This document shows, in pieces, positions 52,401 to 61,338 of a stretch of 64,000 nucleotides of DNA. The stretch lies in NCBI GenBank assembly GCA_039961735.1, contig JABRVX010000004.1, forward strand, positions 67,220-131,219, written 5' to 3'. How positions within the stretch are numbered: position 1 is the first letter of the stretch; the number at the start of each line of letters is the position of its first letter. The stretch comes from Fimbriimonadia bacterium. Its GTDB lineage: Bacteria > Armatimonadota > Fimbriimonadia > Fimbriimonadales > JABRVX01. The notes under the pieces were generated by a model, which was given only the letters and a program-made list of their open reading frames with translations, made no database searches and had not been told where the DNA came from. The position numbers and the translations under genes are program-made.

Positions 52401-52813
52401 GGTATCTCGGACCCCGCGTTCCGCAGTCTTCTGCTGACCAGCACTGCTACTTCGACCCGTATGTGCAGGGCCTGCCGAGTGCTCTGACGGCGGTTCTCCA
52501 GAAAAATCAGCGAAACCTACAGCGCATCGTCGTCCATAGGGCCAACTGCAACCGTATAGGCACACTATTGTTCTGCCTTGAGTTCGCAGCGCGAGACGCC
52601 CTCCGCATTGCCGGGGTATGGGCCGACGTGTGCCGGGTATTTTCCGATGCCCGGTTTGCCGGCCTATATGAGCAACTGGGAGCCGTCAACACATTTCGTG
52701 GAAGGCACGTCGCCCACGTGGACGAACCGCTGACCGATCCCGAAGTGGCAGAGAAGACTATGCGGGAGTGGATCGTGTGCATCGGCCGCCTGTGGGACAT
52801 TGCCACGGGCTAA
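49433..52813 (+). CDS. res: Type III restriction endonuclease subunit (Res)
   Basis: 1126 residues. SF2 helicase: Walker A KIATGGGKT (Lys150), DEAH box LNDEAHH (Asp288-His291), DFTATP motif III, and C-terminal motif LAEQTLGRGLRR. A PD-(D/E)xK nuclease follows: YWPDFIVRG (Asp830) and YYLVETKG (Glu844, Lys846). About 230 more residues extend beyond the nuclease, longer than classic 970-residue Res proteins. CGAGGTGG lies just before the ATG. With Mod it cleaves DNA between two head-to-head unmodified sites; the 3' end overlaps a convergent gene by 4 nt. Confidence 0.9.
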   Translation: MTEMFNPDALRPLFEPWEPPTKHRVPNQVEGGPAIVQVGRRPSKCLLVPRLRHELDMWRHNGYVGASDTTKTLLYHWFDTAHPGNFRYHWCQREGIEAIIWLYEVAQYRCLSDMISSLLEEDDALLTDSVLPEQDQWARYCCKIATGGGKTKVMSLAIVWSYFHSLFETGSTMPRHFVAIAPNLIVFERLKEDFESARIFYDDPLLPPEWKDDFDLEVVLQDAPGGSACRGALYLTNIHRLYERENGTAADDSPSWAGPSVRRAQALRVGEGLRKRISSHPAIMVLNDEAHHLHDPESAWNEAVLTLHRQSRDRGNAGICMQLDFTATPKHNDGTLFRHIVCDFPLGEAVDAGIVKAPVIGKSDAIREVTGQSAAQRYHTHLRLGYAQYERAYMEWEKTRKPILFVMTEDTRAADEVATALNSDEYPLLKNRVINLHTNLKGTIKTRGRGRNAVREFVPNERQISDEDLRLLRQLSRDLDKEDSPYRCVVSVMMLREGWDVRNVTTIVPLRPYSAESNILAEQTLGRGLRRMTFPGTTAPVERVTVVEHKAFTKLYQDELESEGLFPDVVDLGQIQPTTVSIFVDPKKPVQDLEIEIPLVSDAIQTTAVLQDLTIGDVEAQFRAQGFQPLPVGTATSGTVTFEERALFTDELVASFEVDRGLLASGYTAISVFVKELERVCGLQCAHGVLAPLVQKFIEKVLFEREVSVYDGSIDHRMSDTDVHEYIRATFVPLILKHTVRKNERKRGQTLLRMSNWRPYQASHTPTRPCVTGEKTMFNLVPCDTALEAHFANFCDNSADVAAFARNAGPQKLTLDYLAPSGRPRLYWPDFIVRGQSGDYYLVETKGQEDSAVPFKAAAAIEWCRAASTKNHKWHYLFVPMALLEAQTELSIEGLARTCAPRLKSLLESVNTRQAELPLELTPNEVKEQRAAKMVTAAGLIELPDSLRAYVVQAVSQLEYDRTKNYPQFGSAFQPLLYPLEQLCGEILVRYLGPRVPQSSADQHCYFDPYVQGLPSALTAVLQKNQRNLQRIVVHRANCNRIGTLLFCLEFAARDALRIAGVWADVCRVFSDARFAGLYEQLGAVNTFRGRHVAHVDEPLTDPEVAEKTMREWIVCIGRLWDIATG

Positions 52814-54669
52814 CCCGGCAGCTCCGACCAGTCGGGCAAGCGGCGGAGGGTGCACAGGCGGAAGGCGGTGGGCCAAGAGACCAGCCAGTCACACACGTCA
52901 CCGAACTCCAGCCAGCGGGTGTGGAAGAAACCTTCGTCCTGGCTACCTACCGGCCGCAGCTTGCCCCGGATCACGAGGTCGCCGTCCGAGATACCGATGG
53001 TGCCGTTCGCCCAAGCGGACCTCGCGCGTTGGCGCCACCGCTCATAGTCGGTGAGGCGCGCCAGTTCCAACCACGACGGCACGAAGGACAACGCGAACGG
53101 GTCCTGATGGTGGTGCTGCGCAGACACCGAGGTGCCACCGAACGTGTCGTACCCTAACTTGCCGAGTGTCGTGTCTTCGCCGAATGGAACGGTATGATGC
53201 CACTGCCAGGATGCCAGGTAGTACGCCGCATCCTCCGCCCACTCGAGATAGGTGGCCTTTCCTGTCAGGCGATGCAGCCACACGCCCGCATCCATCAGTG
53301 GGAGTGCGGATTCCTTGTCTATGCAATCGGTGTCCAAAGCTCCGGCAGTGGTGAAACCGTGCTGAAGCAAGCCGCCGATATAATACTCGTATGCCCTCTG
53401 TCCCGCATCGAGATAGCGCGACTCGCCTGTTAGCTCATACGCGCGAAGGAGCGGAGGGATACAGAATGCACCAATGGTGCCATCGGCATGAGTGAGTGTG
53501 CCGTCCTGTGCCCACGACCTTCCGATCCTACCAGAAGGCGCCATCTGTCGCAGGATGAACTCGCATATATCCAGACCCACTTGCCGATAGGTGGGCCGAG
53601 CGATGTCACACCTCTCGCACAGTGCAGAAGCCTCGAGGAACTCCAGCGCGGCATCGCCCAGGTTGCAGGCGTCCACTTCCGGCGGGCTCTTACACCCACC
53701 CAACACGAAGTCGAAGAGATGCAAGAACAACCCACCGCCGAGCCTACCGTGCTCCGCCCAGGCATCCAGGCACGACAGCGCTTTGTCCCGCGAGCCTTCG
53801 TCACCATTCTGCAGGTAGTCCCACAGGAGCGAGTTGGCCAGCGAGCCGTTCTGCCCCGCCCAACCGATTTCGTACTTGCGCGTCGCGCGTTGGCGCCAGC
53901 CATCCTCTGTCCAGACGAGCCCGATGCTGAATCCACGAAACGGGTCTTCCTCGGCCCACAGGCTCTCTTTGGCAAACTGAACGCCCAATCGCCATAGATC
54001 CGAAGGCGGGAACCACGGTGCGACCTCGTGATGGTTCAGGTCCCATGCAATGTCGAGTGCGGTCCTCCAAGCCGTCTTCGGTTTCGAGGCGTCGGCGAAC
54101 ACTAGGTAGGCCGAGGCGGTAACGGTCTGACCTTCCGTCAGTACGAGCGTGTCCCGGTACGGCGGTCCATAGGTATCGCGAGCGGTATAGGTTTGCGGCG
54201 TCTCTTCCTCCGGCCACACCAAGCGATGGATGGTCCGGTCGGCCTCCGGAATGAGGGAGCATGAAAAACCGCCCTTCGTGCCCGCTCCAAAAAGCGCGAC
54301 GGAGCGACCCGGGCCCTCTGAGTACGTGCATCCCGGCACCGAGGTGCGGTGGCAAGCGAAAGCCCACGGTTCTCCGTCCAGTTTGAAGCCCTTGGGCTCC
54401 TTGCCACTGCCCCAGAGATTGCCGCCATACGAGACGCCCGGTATCATCGAGTACTCGGCGTGATAGCCGGCGTGGAAGTCCATCGTCAACCGTGCCGGAC
54501 CGGAGTATTTCATTCGCCAGGTGCGTGTCCAGTGAAAGATTCCGGGCTGAACTTGATCAAATCGGTCCTCGGATTTCAGCCCCGACGGAGCTGCAGGCAC
54601 ATCGCCCCACGCCTCACCGGCTCGACTGAAGACCCAGCGATCACCCTCACGCCTGCACGCAATGTCCAT
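52810..54669 (-). CDS. Glycosidase-like (alpha/alpha) barrel protein, cytoplasmic
   Basis: 619 residues without signal peptide. The N-terminal 200 residues are beta-rich; the rest looks like an (alpha/alpha)6 barrel: helical repeats [49 protein letters not shown] and [20 protein letters not shown], as in glycoside hydrolases and uronyl hydrolases. No family assigned. ATG 54669 is chosen because AAGGAG lies 6 nt before it; GTG 54675 overlaps that site. It diverges from trpB2 182 nt away. Confidence 0.65.
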   Translation of the reverse strand: MDIACRREGDRWVFSRAGEAWGDVPAAPSGLKSEDRFDQVQPGIFHWTRTWRMKYSGPARLTMDFHAGYHAEYSMIPGVSYGGNLWGSGKEPKGFKLDGEPWAFACHRTSVPGCTYSEGPGRSVALFGAGTKGGFSCSLIPEADRTIHRLVWPEEETPQTYTARDTYGPPYRDTLVLTEGQTVTASAYLVFADASKPKTAWRTALDIAWDLNHHEVAPWFPPSDLWRLGVQFAKESLWAEEDPFRGFSIGLVWTEDGWRQRATRKYEIGWAGQNGSLANSLLWDYLQNGDEGSRDKALSCLDAWAEHGRLGGGLFLHLFDFVLGGCKSPPEVDACNLGDAALEFLEASALCERCDIARPTYRQVGLDICEFILRQMAPSGRIGRSWAQDGTLTHADGTIGAFCIPPLLRAYELTGESRYLDAGQRAYEYYIGGLLQHGFTTAGALDTDCIDKESALPLMDAGVWLHRLTGKATYLEWAEDAAYYLASWQWHHTVPFGEDTTLGKLGYDTFGGTSVSAQHHHQDPFALSFVPSWLELARLTDYERWRQRARSAWANGTIGISDGDLVIRGKLRPVGSQDEGFFHTRWLEFGDVCDWLVSWPTAFRLCTLRRLPDWSELPG

Positions 54670-54850
54670 GTTCACTCCTTCCGAAGTGCCTACTCTTCGT
54701 CAATACGACTGCGCGCCGTCCCGGCCCTTCCCCGATCCTGGACCGCCTTCGGGGCCCGACGGTGGTCCTGCGTGTGCAAGAATCACCGACAATATCGTCT
54801 GTGGGTCCGAGACGGGCCGCGCGAGAACCAGAACCGAGGACAGCCGAACG

Positions 54851-56161
54851 ATGACCGACACCAAGATCACGCTTCCAGAATCCGAGATCCCTTCGCACTT
54901 CTACAACATCTTGCCCGACCTACCGACTCCGATGCCGCCGCCGCTGCATCCGGGCACCAAACAACCCATCGGGCCGCAGGACCTGGCTGCGATCTTCCCG
55001 ATGGCACTCATCCAACAGGAGATGTCGCCGGAAAGATGGATCGAGATCCCGGACGAGGTGCGGGACATCTATCGGCTGTACCGTCCCACTCCGCTGTTTC
55101 GCGCGCGTGCTTTGGAAGAGGCGCTCGACACCCCCGCGCACATCTACTACAAGTCGGAACATCACAGCCCCGTGGGGAGCCACAAGCTGAACACCGCGTT
55201 GGTGCAGGCATACTACAACCGCGAAGCCGGCATCAAGAGACTGGCAACCGAAACGGGAGCGGGCCAGTGGGGCTCCGCGCTATCATGTGCCTGCCGCCTG
55301 ATGGGGCTCGAGTGCATGGTGTACATGGTACGTGTCAGCTATGATCAGAAGCCATATCGTCGTATCATGATGAAGACGTACGGCGCGGAGATAGTAGCCA
55401 GTCCGTCCGAACTGACGAACGCCGGTCGCAGCATTCTCGCCGAGCATCCGGACTCACCGGGCTCACTGGGCATCGCGATTTCGGAAGCCGTAGAAGATGC
55501 AGCAAAGCGCGATGACACGAACTACTCGCTAGGAAGCGTTCTCAACCATGTGCTTCTGCACCAGACGGTGATAGGCTTAGAAGCGAAGAAGCAGATGGAG
55601 ATCGCGGGCGAATACCCAGATTACGTGATAGCGTGTCATGGTGGAGGCAGCAACTTCGGCGGCTTCGCGATCCCGTTTGCTCACGACAAGATCAAGTCGA
55701 ACAGAACCAGGACGCGCATCATTGCCGTGGAGCCTTCCGCATGCCCCACACTAACAGGGGGAAGGCGGGAGTACGACTTTGGGGACACCGCCGAGACCAC
55801 GCCGCTGATCATGATGCACACGCTCGGACACAAGTTCATACCACCTCCGGTTCACGCGGGAGGCCTGCGCTACCACGGTTCCGCACCACTAGTCAGCCAT
55901 CTGCTAGCGGAGGGCGTGATCGAGGCGGAGGCTTACCACCAGGGCGAGGTGTTCCAGAGCGCTATCACCTTCGCGCGGTGCGAGGGGACCATCCCGGCAC
56001 CAGAATCTGCGCACGCGGTGCATTCCGCCATCCTTCACGCGCTGCGCGCGAAGGAAGCGGGCGAGCCGTGGGTGATCGCGTTCAACCTTTCGGGCCACGG
56101 TCACTTCGACCTCGCGGCGTACGAGTCTTACCTCGCGGGAACGATGGACCTACAGGCGTAG
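54851..56161 (+). CDS. trpB2: Tryptophan synthase beta chain-like protein TrpB2
   Basis: 436 residues, PLP fold type [14 protein letters not shown] carries the PLP Lys112; [26 protein letters not shown] (phosphate-binding GGGSN) and [10 protein letters not shown] are family features. The N-terminal [18 protein letters not shown] is specific to the TrpB2 branch, which condenses indole with serine, often without a TrpA partner; none is nearby. ATG 54851 follows GAGGA by about 10 nt. Upstream in-frame sequence looks non-coding and overlaps the divergent promoter region. Confidence 0.9.
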   Translation: MTDTKITLPESEIPSHFYNILPDLPTPMPPPLHPGTKQPIGPQDLAAIFPMALIQQEMSPERWIEIPDEVRDIYRLYRPTPLFRARALEEALDTPAHIYYKSEHHSPVGSHKLNTALVQAYYNREAGIKRLATETGAGQWGSALSCACRLMGLECMVYMVRVSYDQKPYRRIMMKTYGAEIVASPSELTNAGRSILAEHPDSPGSLGIAISEAVEDAAKRDDTNYSLGSVLNHVLLHQTVIGLEAKKQMEIAGEYPDYVIACHGGGSNFGGFAIPFAHDKIKSNRTRTRIIAVEPSACPTLTGGRREYDFGDTAETTPLIMMHTLGHKFIPPPVHAGGLRYHGSAPLVSHLLAEGVIEAEAYHQGEVFQSAITFARCEGTIPAPESAHAVHSAILHALRAKEAGEPWVIAFNLSGHGHFDLAAYESYLAGTMDLQA

Positions 56162-56167
56162 GTCAGA

Positions 56168-56317
56168 CCCGGCAGCGACACCGCCCTCACCACTACGAGT
56201 GGTCAGGGATAGGAGGAAACCCGGCAGCGACACCGCCCTCACCAATACGAGTGGTCAGGGATAGGAGGAACCTGGCAGCGACACCGCCCTCACCACTACG
56301 AGTGGTCAGGGATAGGG
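56168..56317 (+). repeat. Three tandem copies of a 51-52-nt unit
   Basis: Units start at 56168, 56220 and 56271 with CCCGGCAGCGACACCGCCCT (third unit CCTGG...). Each contains a small hairpin ACCACT-ACG-AGTGGT (one arm base changed in unit 2) and ends GGGATAGG. No spacers, so not CRISPR. It follows the trpB2 stop by 6 nt and occupies the first half of the 354-nt gap to the convergent mdh gene. Confidence 0.85.
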
Positions 56318-56346
56318 CGTGTACTATCGGTAACACCTAAGTCTCT

Positions 56347-56450
56347 CGTCATGCTGAGCCTGTCGAAGCATGTGACCGGTGGCCGCTGGGTAGTACCTAC
56401 GTGTGAAACAGGTGGGACAGGCCATGGCATGCTTCCACAAGCTCAGCATG
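56347..56450. repeat. Inverted repeat of the dispersed palindromic element
   Basis: Arm 56347-56372 (CGTCATGCTGAGCCTGTCGA...) and the complementary arm 56428-56450 match at 21 of 23 positions. Same family as 15872-15976. It lies between convergent trpB2 and mdh and could terminate both. Confidence 0.75.
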
Positions 56451-56515
56451 AGGAGGTTGCGCAGCCGGGGAGTAGTGCCAGTAACCGGGTATCCCTACGG
56501 TGGAGATCCCGAGAG

Positions 56516-57439
56516 CTACAGCACCTTGTCCAGCACGTCGCGCAGGGACTCCGCGGATTTCAGCAACAGCTCGCGCTCGCTGTCGCTCACCGAAGGCTCG
56601 ATGACCGACGCCGCACCACTGCAGTCCACAATCGTGGGAAGCGACAGGCAGACGTCTCGGATCCCCAGTGCGCCTTCTTGATACACCGAGATAGGCAGCA
56701 GCGCGCGCTTGTCCAGAGCTACCGCCTCCACCACCTCACGGATGGACACACCCACGGCCCAGCCCGCGCCGCCCTTCTGACGGATCACCTCGGCACCGCT
56801 GGTCTTCGTCATCTCGAAGATATCGTTCATCTTCTCCGGCGAGTAGCCCGGAAAGCTGCTCAGTGCGACGCCGTTGATTGTCGCGCTGCTCCAAATCGGC
56901 ACCATGGAGTCGCCGTGCTCGCCCAGGATCAGCGCCTTCACGTCCGTTGCAGCAACGTTGAAGAACTCTCCGAGGAAAGACCGAAACCTGCATGTGTCCA
57001 GCACCGTTCCCAGTCCGAACACCTTCGATCGCCCCATTTTGGTCTTCGCGAATGCGAGCTGCGTAAGGATGTCAACCGGGTTTGACACGACCAGAATGCA
57101 CGCCCCCTGAGCCAACTTCACCGACATCAAACTGTCCAAGATTCCGTTGAAAAGTTCTACATTTCGGCTAATCAGATCGAGCCGAGTTTCGTCGGGCTTG
57201 CGTCGCAACCCCGCAGTGATCACCACGCAATCAGAGCCTGCCACCGCGTCGTATCCCCCAGCCCGAATTATCTGCGGTGCAGAAAGCGATGCGCCGTGAC
57301 GCAGATCGAGAGCCTCGCCCTCCGCCATGTCCTGCGCTGCATCCACAATCACGATCTCGCGGACGATGCCCCCCTGCTGCAGTGCGAAGGCGGCATTCGA
57401 ACCCACGCGCCCACCACCGCCGATAATGGAAACCTTCAT
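56516..57439 (-). CDS. mdh: Malate dehydrogenase of the LDH-like family
   Basis: 307 residues. NAD-binding IIGGGGRVGSNAAFAL, GLRRKPDETRLDLISRN, VSNPVDILTQLAF, FGLGTVLDTCRFR and LGEHGDSMVPIWS with the catalytic His. Arg80 before Lys-Pro corresponds to position 102 of LDH, where Arg gives malate and Gln lactate specificity, so malate/oxaloacetate is predicted. The loop keeps LDH-like ETRLDL. AAGGAGGGTG lies 6-8 nt before ATG 57439. It could use the oxaloacetate released by citrate lyase. Confidence 0.88.
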   Translation of the reverse strand: MKVSIIGGGGRVGSNAAFALQQGGIVREIVIVDAAQDMAEGEALDLRHGASLSAPQIIRAGGYDAVAGSDCVVITAGLRRKPDETRLDLISRNVELFNGILDSLMSVKLAQGACILVVSNPVDILTQLAFAKTKMGRSKVFGLGTVLDTCRFRSFLGEFFNVAATDVKALILGEHGDSMVPIWSSATINGVALSSFPGYSPEKMNDIFEMTKTSGAEVIRQKGGAGWAVGVSIREVVEAVALDKRALLPISVYQEGALGIRDVCLSLPTIVDCSGAASVIEPSVSDSERELLLKSAESLRDVLDKVL

Positions 57440-57527
57440 GCTCACCCTCCTTGTTCTGTGGGCAGCCGCGCACGGAGCCCGACCGATTCTGGCACAACCC
57501 CGCGGCGACAACAGGTCCAAAGGCATC

Positions 57528-57551
57528 GGCCCCGGCCGAATGGCCGGGGCC
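57528..57551 (-). terminator. 10-bp perfect hairpin after the PEP-CTERM gene
   Basis: GGCCCCGGCC and its exact complement with a 4-nt loop, 41 nt beyond the stop at 57592. No T-run, but position suggests transcript 3'-end function. Confidence 0.5.
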
Positions 57552-57591
57552 GTGAGCAGCAAGGACGTGGATGCTGCAAGCTTGGAGAACC

Positions 57592-58293
57592 CTATTCTCG
57601 CTTTCGTCTACCTAGCGCAGCGACGGCCCATACGCCGATGAACAAGCCGATGACAGCTGCAGGCTCCGGCACGATGATGATGCGATTGAACTGAAGACCA
57701 TCACGACGATTCACCGAGTCGATGATCCGAGACGAGACATCGTTCGTGCCCAGCAAGTTTCGGCGGCCGAACTCCAGCGTCTCTCCCACTTGCGCGTCGA
57801 GAGGCACCGTGAACTCGGCAATCCGGTTGAATCCGTGCTTCGCCTGGAACTCGTTCGGGTCAATATTCATCCGCCAGTAGAGCCCTGCGGATGTGATAAA
57901 CGTGGCACTCTGCCGCCCTGGATCGTTCTTGTCATTTCGTACCTCGCCCGGCCCATACACGAACGTCGAGTAGGGCAGGCTCGGAATGTCGTGAAAGTCA
58001 CGGATATACTGGACGATCTGCTGCGCGACCGCCCAGGTCACCACACTGGACCCCTGGAAGTTGATGAACCCGGATAGCTCCGTCCATGCCAGGTTCTCGT
58101 CCGGGGAGGTGGAGAAATCGAAGCTGATTGCGACCCGGTCTCCTGGCCGGACCGGCGTCACGAAGCTGCGAACGCCCGTCTCGAGATTCCGGAAGTACAG
58201 GTCAGCCAAATAGGCGTGCGCGCTGACTGGAATCAGCACGGCGAGCCCACCCAGGCACAAGCCAACCAAACGGTTCAACGGTTTACCACCCAT
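57592..58293 (-). CDS. PEP-CTERM sorting-signal protein
   Basis: 233 residues. Signal peptide LVGLCLGGLAVLIPVSAHA, a beta-rich middle, and a C-terminus VPEPAAVIGLFIGVWAVAAL followed by GRRKRE: the PEP motif, membrane helix and basic tail recognised by exosortase. It implies an exosortase elsewhere in the genome and export to the cell surface or matrix. The function of the mature part is unknown. GGAGGG is about 18 nt before the ATG, and the leader is about 108 nt from the promoter at 58407. Confidence 0.87.
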   Translation of the reverse strand: MGGKPLNRLVGLCLGGLAVLIPVSAHAYLADLYFRNLETGVRSFVTPVRPGDRVAISFDFSTSPDENLAWTELSGFINFQGSSVVTWAVAQQIVQYIRDFHDIPSLPYSTFVYGPGEVRNDKNDPGRQSATFITSAGLYWRMNIDPNEFQAKHGFNRIAEFTVPLDAQVGETLEFGRRNLLGTNDVSSRIIDSVNRRDGLQFNRIIIVPEPAAVIGLFIGVWAVAALGRRKRE

Positions 58294-58406
58294 TTCATTC
58301 CGGCCCCCTCCGACGCTCCTTCATGGAGCCTCTTCGAGTGGCGGACCGGTCAATCCAAACACGAATCCGTCACAAATACGGTCCGACGCCGATAGACGTC
58401 AACTCT

Positions 58407-58435
58407 AGTATACACCGAAACCGACCGCGCGGCAA
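58407..58435 (-). promoter_or_regulatory. Sigma70-type promoter for the PEP-CTERM gene
   Basis: Minus strand TTGCCG (58435-58430), 17-nt spacer, TATACT (58412-58407). A second TTGACG lies just downstream without a good -10. The 58294-58652 gap holds only this and the divergent promoter. Confidence 0.65.
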
Positions 58436-58576
58436 CAGGTAATTCGCGAAGGTCTCAGGACTTGTCCCGTCCAACGGAACGTCGAGTCGATTCCGCGCAG
58501 GTCGCCCGCTCTAGTGACACCGAAAATGAACGACGAGGTGGCGGGCAACCGTATTTGGAAAGAGCCCGCTCGTGTT

Positions 58577-58606
58577 TTGACACGCGGTCGGACGAGCATC
58601 TATACT
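58577..58606 (+). promoter_or_regulatory. Near-consensus promoter for the PQQ-like propeller gene
   Basis: TTGACA (58577-58582), 18-nt spacer, TATACT (58601-58606). Leader of about 40 nt with GAGAGG before ATG 58653. Confidence 0.82.
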
Positions 58607-58652
58607 TACTGGCCCGACGCGGCACAGGAGTTCAAAGAGAGGTCGGCTGAAC

Positions 58653-60245
58653 ATGAGAACAAAGACGCTCGCAATCGCTGCACTCCCCATTCTCTTCACT
58701 GTCTTTGCGGCTGCCGAGTCGCCCATGCACCGAGGCGGGCCGGAGCACTCGGGGGCGGCAGACGCCTTAACCGTGCCGGCGGCGCTCAAGTGGCAATGGC
58801 TCGGCGAATCGGGGGCCAAGTCGCTCTCCTCGCCTGCCGTAGCCGGAGGTATCGTCTACGTCGGGCTCGGGGGTCAGGTGACTGCGCTGCGACTCGCGGA
58901 CGGGGCAGTCGTGTGGGGATACCCTGCCGGGCAGAAGATCCCCGCCAGCTTCCGGCTCTCGCCCGCCGTCGGTGATGGATTGGTGTTCTGTGCGGCGTCG
59001 GACGCTTCTCTTTACGTCCTCTCCGTGGAGACTGGGCGGCTGGTGTGGCAGTTCAACGCGCGCGTGTCCATCACGACACCACCCACCTACGCGAACGGCG
59101 TCGTATACATCGGCACGAGTGACGGGCGAGTGTTCGCATTAGACGGCAAGTCGGGCAGCCCAGTGTGGACCGAGCCCTACAAAGCAGGAGGTGCAGTCCA
59201 AGGGCCAGTGTGCGTGGCCGAGGGTAACGTGATCGCACTCTCGGAAGACGGCGTAATCCACGGGATCACGCCTCCGACCGGAAAGGTGCGATATCGCCAG
59301 CGACTCACCGGCCTATCACGTGGAGCCCACCTCGCAGTCTCGGGCGAATACATGTTCGTGAACTCCGGCAATTCGCTCGTCGCGCTGAACCCTGCCAATG
59401 GTCGGTCGAGGTGGGCCAAACAGCTTGGTAGCCCTGCAGCGTTGTCGCCGGCATCCGACGGGCGGCACGTGTACTCCGCGACCGAGGAAGGCAAGGTCTT
59501 CGCATTCGACATGAGCGGCAGACAGACATGGCAGAAGCCGGTGACCATGCCCTATCCGCTCGAGGCATCCCCCACCATTGCGGGTGATACACTCGTACTG
59601 CCGCTTCGTCGGGGTCTAGTATACGGCCTCGATAGCGGCTCCGGAGAGACGCTGTGGACCTATCTGTTGAAGCCGCCGCCTGGGCTGCGCGTGTCTAGCG
59701 GTGGCACTACCCGCACGCCCACCTGGTCCAGCATCTCCTCGGAGCCCACGGTTGCGAGCGATACCCTCTTGGTACTAACAGAGTACGGGCAGCTATTCGC
59801 CTTCAGCGCAAAGGACGCTGTAGACCTGACTCCGCCGGCAGTGCTTCATCTCATACCGGCCCCTGGAGACATGATCTCGGGTCGGCCTCCGCTTTATGTC
59901 CAGGTCGGCTTGGAAGATCTGGGTTCCGGCATCGTGGAAGGCAGTGTGGAGTTGCTGCTCGACGGAGAGGCGCTGAAGCCCAGTGGTGACACCCCACTCT
60001 TCGACCCCCTCAAGGGTATCGTGCTTTATCAAATGAAATCCGAAGAGTTGGTTCGTCCACTGGCAGATGGCAGACACACCTTCGAGATCAGAGCACGGGA
60101 CTGGATGGGCAACGTGCTATCGAGAACGTGGGACGTGACGATTGACAACTCTCTCCAGCCCGGCATCCCCAAATCCCGCGGCACGGACGACCTAGGTGGC
60201 GGAGGGGGCCGTGGCGGGCGCTCACACGAGGGTGGCGGCGGCTAA
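58653..60245 (+). CDS. Secreted PQQ-like beta-propeller protein
   Basis: 530 residues. Signal peptide TLAIAALPILFTVFAAAE, then repeated propeller blades with the PQQ-type pattern G-x-V-Y/F-A-L-D-x-x-T/S-G-x-x-x-W (RVFALDGKSGSPVWT, LYVLSVETGRLVWQ, LVYGLDSGSGETLWT). A C-terminal Ig-like domain (about 385-500) and a Gly/Arg-rich end follow. PQQ dehydrogenase active-site residues are not evident, so it is more like BamB-type scaffolds. The DprA-like gene starts inside its 3' end. Confidence 0.8.
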   Translation: MRTKTLAIAALPILFTVFAAAESPMHRGGPEHSGAADALTVPAALKWQWLGESGAKSLSSPAVAGGIVYVGLGGQVTALRLADGAVVWGYPAGQKIPASFRLSPAVGDGLVFCAASDASLYVLSVETGRLVWQFNARVSITTPPTYANGVVYIGTSDGRVFALDGKSGSPVWTEPYKAGGAVQGPVCVAEGNVIALSEDGVIHGITPPTGKVRYRQRLTGLSRGAHLAVSGEYMFVNSGNSLVALNPANGRSRWAKQLGSPAALSPASDGRHVYSATEEGKVFAFDMSGRQTWQKPVTMPYPLEASPTIAGDTLVLPLRRGLVYGLDSGSGETLWTYLLKPPPGLRVSSGGTTRTPTWSSISSEPTVASDTLLVLTEYGQLFAFSAKDAVDLTPPAVLHLIPAPGDMISGRPPLYVQVGLEDLGSGIVEGSVELLLDGEALKPSGDTPLFDPLKGIVLYQMKSEELVRPLADGRHTFEIRARDWMGNVLSRTWDVTIDNSLQPGIPKSRGTDDLGGGGGRGGRSHEGGGG

Positions 60246-61338
60246 CCTCTTCGATCTGCGACGGGCTCCAACCGAAGCCGACCTGGAGTGGCATCGCTGG
60301 ATCCGGGCGGACATCGCGCTGCTGCGCGCACGGTCCTTACTAGACACTCATGGCTCGCCGAGCGCTGTCTTTGCGGCAGGCGAGCGAGCTTGGGAGCAAG
60401 CAGGGTGCTCGGAGGGCGAAAAGCGACGGTTGCGCTCGTGGGACTCTCTGGATGACCGAGAGCGGGATCTGCTGGCCGACCCCGATGTGAGTGTGTGTCG
60501 CGAGGTGCAGGCAGATTATCCGGAGTTGCTGCGACACGCGAAGGGTGTGCCCACAGCATTCTATGTACGCGGCGTCCTACCCGAGCCGGAGGCACTCACG
60601 GTTGCCATCATCGGCACCCGAAGTGCGACGCCCTATGGCCTTTCCGCGGCCGAGTTCTTCGCGCGGGAGCTGGGACGCATGGGAGTAGTCATTGTCACAG
60701 GTGGGAGCTATGGCATCGAGGCTATGTCCATACGTGCCGCTCTGGACGCCGGGGGCCGCTGCATGGTCGTTCTGCCATGCGGCCTAGATATGTGCTATCC
60801 GGAGGACCATGCGCGCATGTACCGAGCCGTGGTGGAGAGGGGCGCGATCCTGTCGCAGTTCCCCTTCGGCACACGTCCAATGGCAGGCACCTACCCCAGG
60901 CGCAATCGCTTCATCGCTGCGCTCTGCGAAGCGGTCGTGGTCATCGAGTGCCCCCGCGATAGCCATGCCCTCGCGACGGCCAACTTCGCCAACGAGGACT
61001 CGCGTCAGGTCCTCGTGGTACCCGGCCCCTACCACGCTCCGTCCTTCGCAGGCAATCATGATCTGCTGCGACTAGGGGCAACCCTTGTCACGTCGCCCAT
61101 GCACGTCGTCGAAGACCTTGGTCGAGAGGTGATCCCCTCAGAAGAAGATGCAGTGCCCGCTGTCTCGGCAGAGCAGGAGCGGCTTCTTACGCTGCTGGAG
61201 ACGGTGCCGAAGAAGCTGGACGAGATAGCACGCATCGTGGGCAGGCCGCTACCAGACGTTGCAGCCGATTTGACGCTACTGGAGCTTTCCGGCAAACTCA
61301 CAAGGGCGGCTGGAGGTGCGTTTTGCCTGAGAGCATAG
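60196..61338 (+). CDS. dprA: Divergent DprA-like DNA-processing protein
   Basis: Up to 380 residues. N-terminal helical region, Rossmann-like DprA core (about 130-310) with GTRSATPYGLSAAEFFAREL, VIVTGGSYGIEAMSIRAAL, AGGRCMVVLPCGLDMCYPED, GAILSQFPFGTRP, YPRRNRFIAAL and VPGPYHAPSFAGNHDLLRLG, then a winged helix (LTLLETVPKKLDEIARIVG). The usual SGxAxGID..AH motif is TGG-S-YGIE..S here. DprA loads RecA onto incoming single-stranded DNA during transformation; this may be a specialised paralogue. Start uncertain: GTG 60196, 60211 or 60231, all inside the upstream gene. Confidence 0.78.
   Translation: MAEGAVAGAHTRVAAANLFDLRRAPTEADLEWHRWIRADIALLRARSLLDTHGSPSAVFAAGERAWEQAGCSEGEKRRLRSWDSLDDRERDLLADPDVSVCREVQADYPELLRHAKGVPTAFYVRGVLPEPEALTVAIIGTRSATPYGLSAAEFFARELGRMGVVIVTGGSYGIEAMSIRAALDAGGRCMVVLPCGLDMCYPEDHARMYRAVVERGAILSQFPFGTRPMAGTYPRRNRFIAALCEAVVVIECPRDSHALATANFANEDSRQVLVVPGPYHAPSFAGNHDLLRLGATLVTSPMHVVEDLGREVIPSEEDAVPAVSAEQERLLTLLETVPKKLDEIARIVGRPLPDVAADLTLLELSGKLTRAAGGAFCLRA

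Noticed and set aside
47288-52813. Restriction-modification genes as part of an integrated mobile island
   Set aside because: No integrase, tRNA border, direct repeats or visible base-composition break; the system fits tightly between neighbours.
56168-56317. CRISPR array
   Set aside because: Units are contiguous with no variable spacers, and no cas genes are present.
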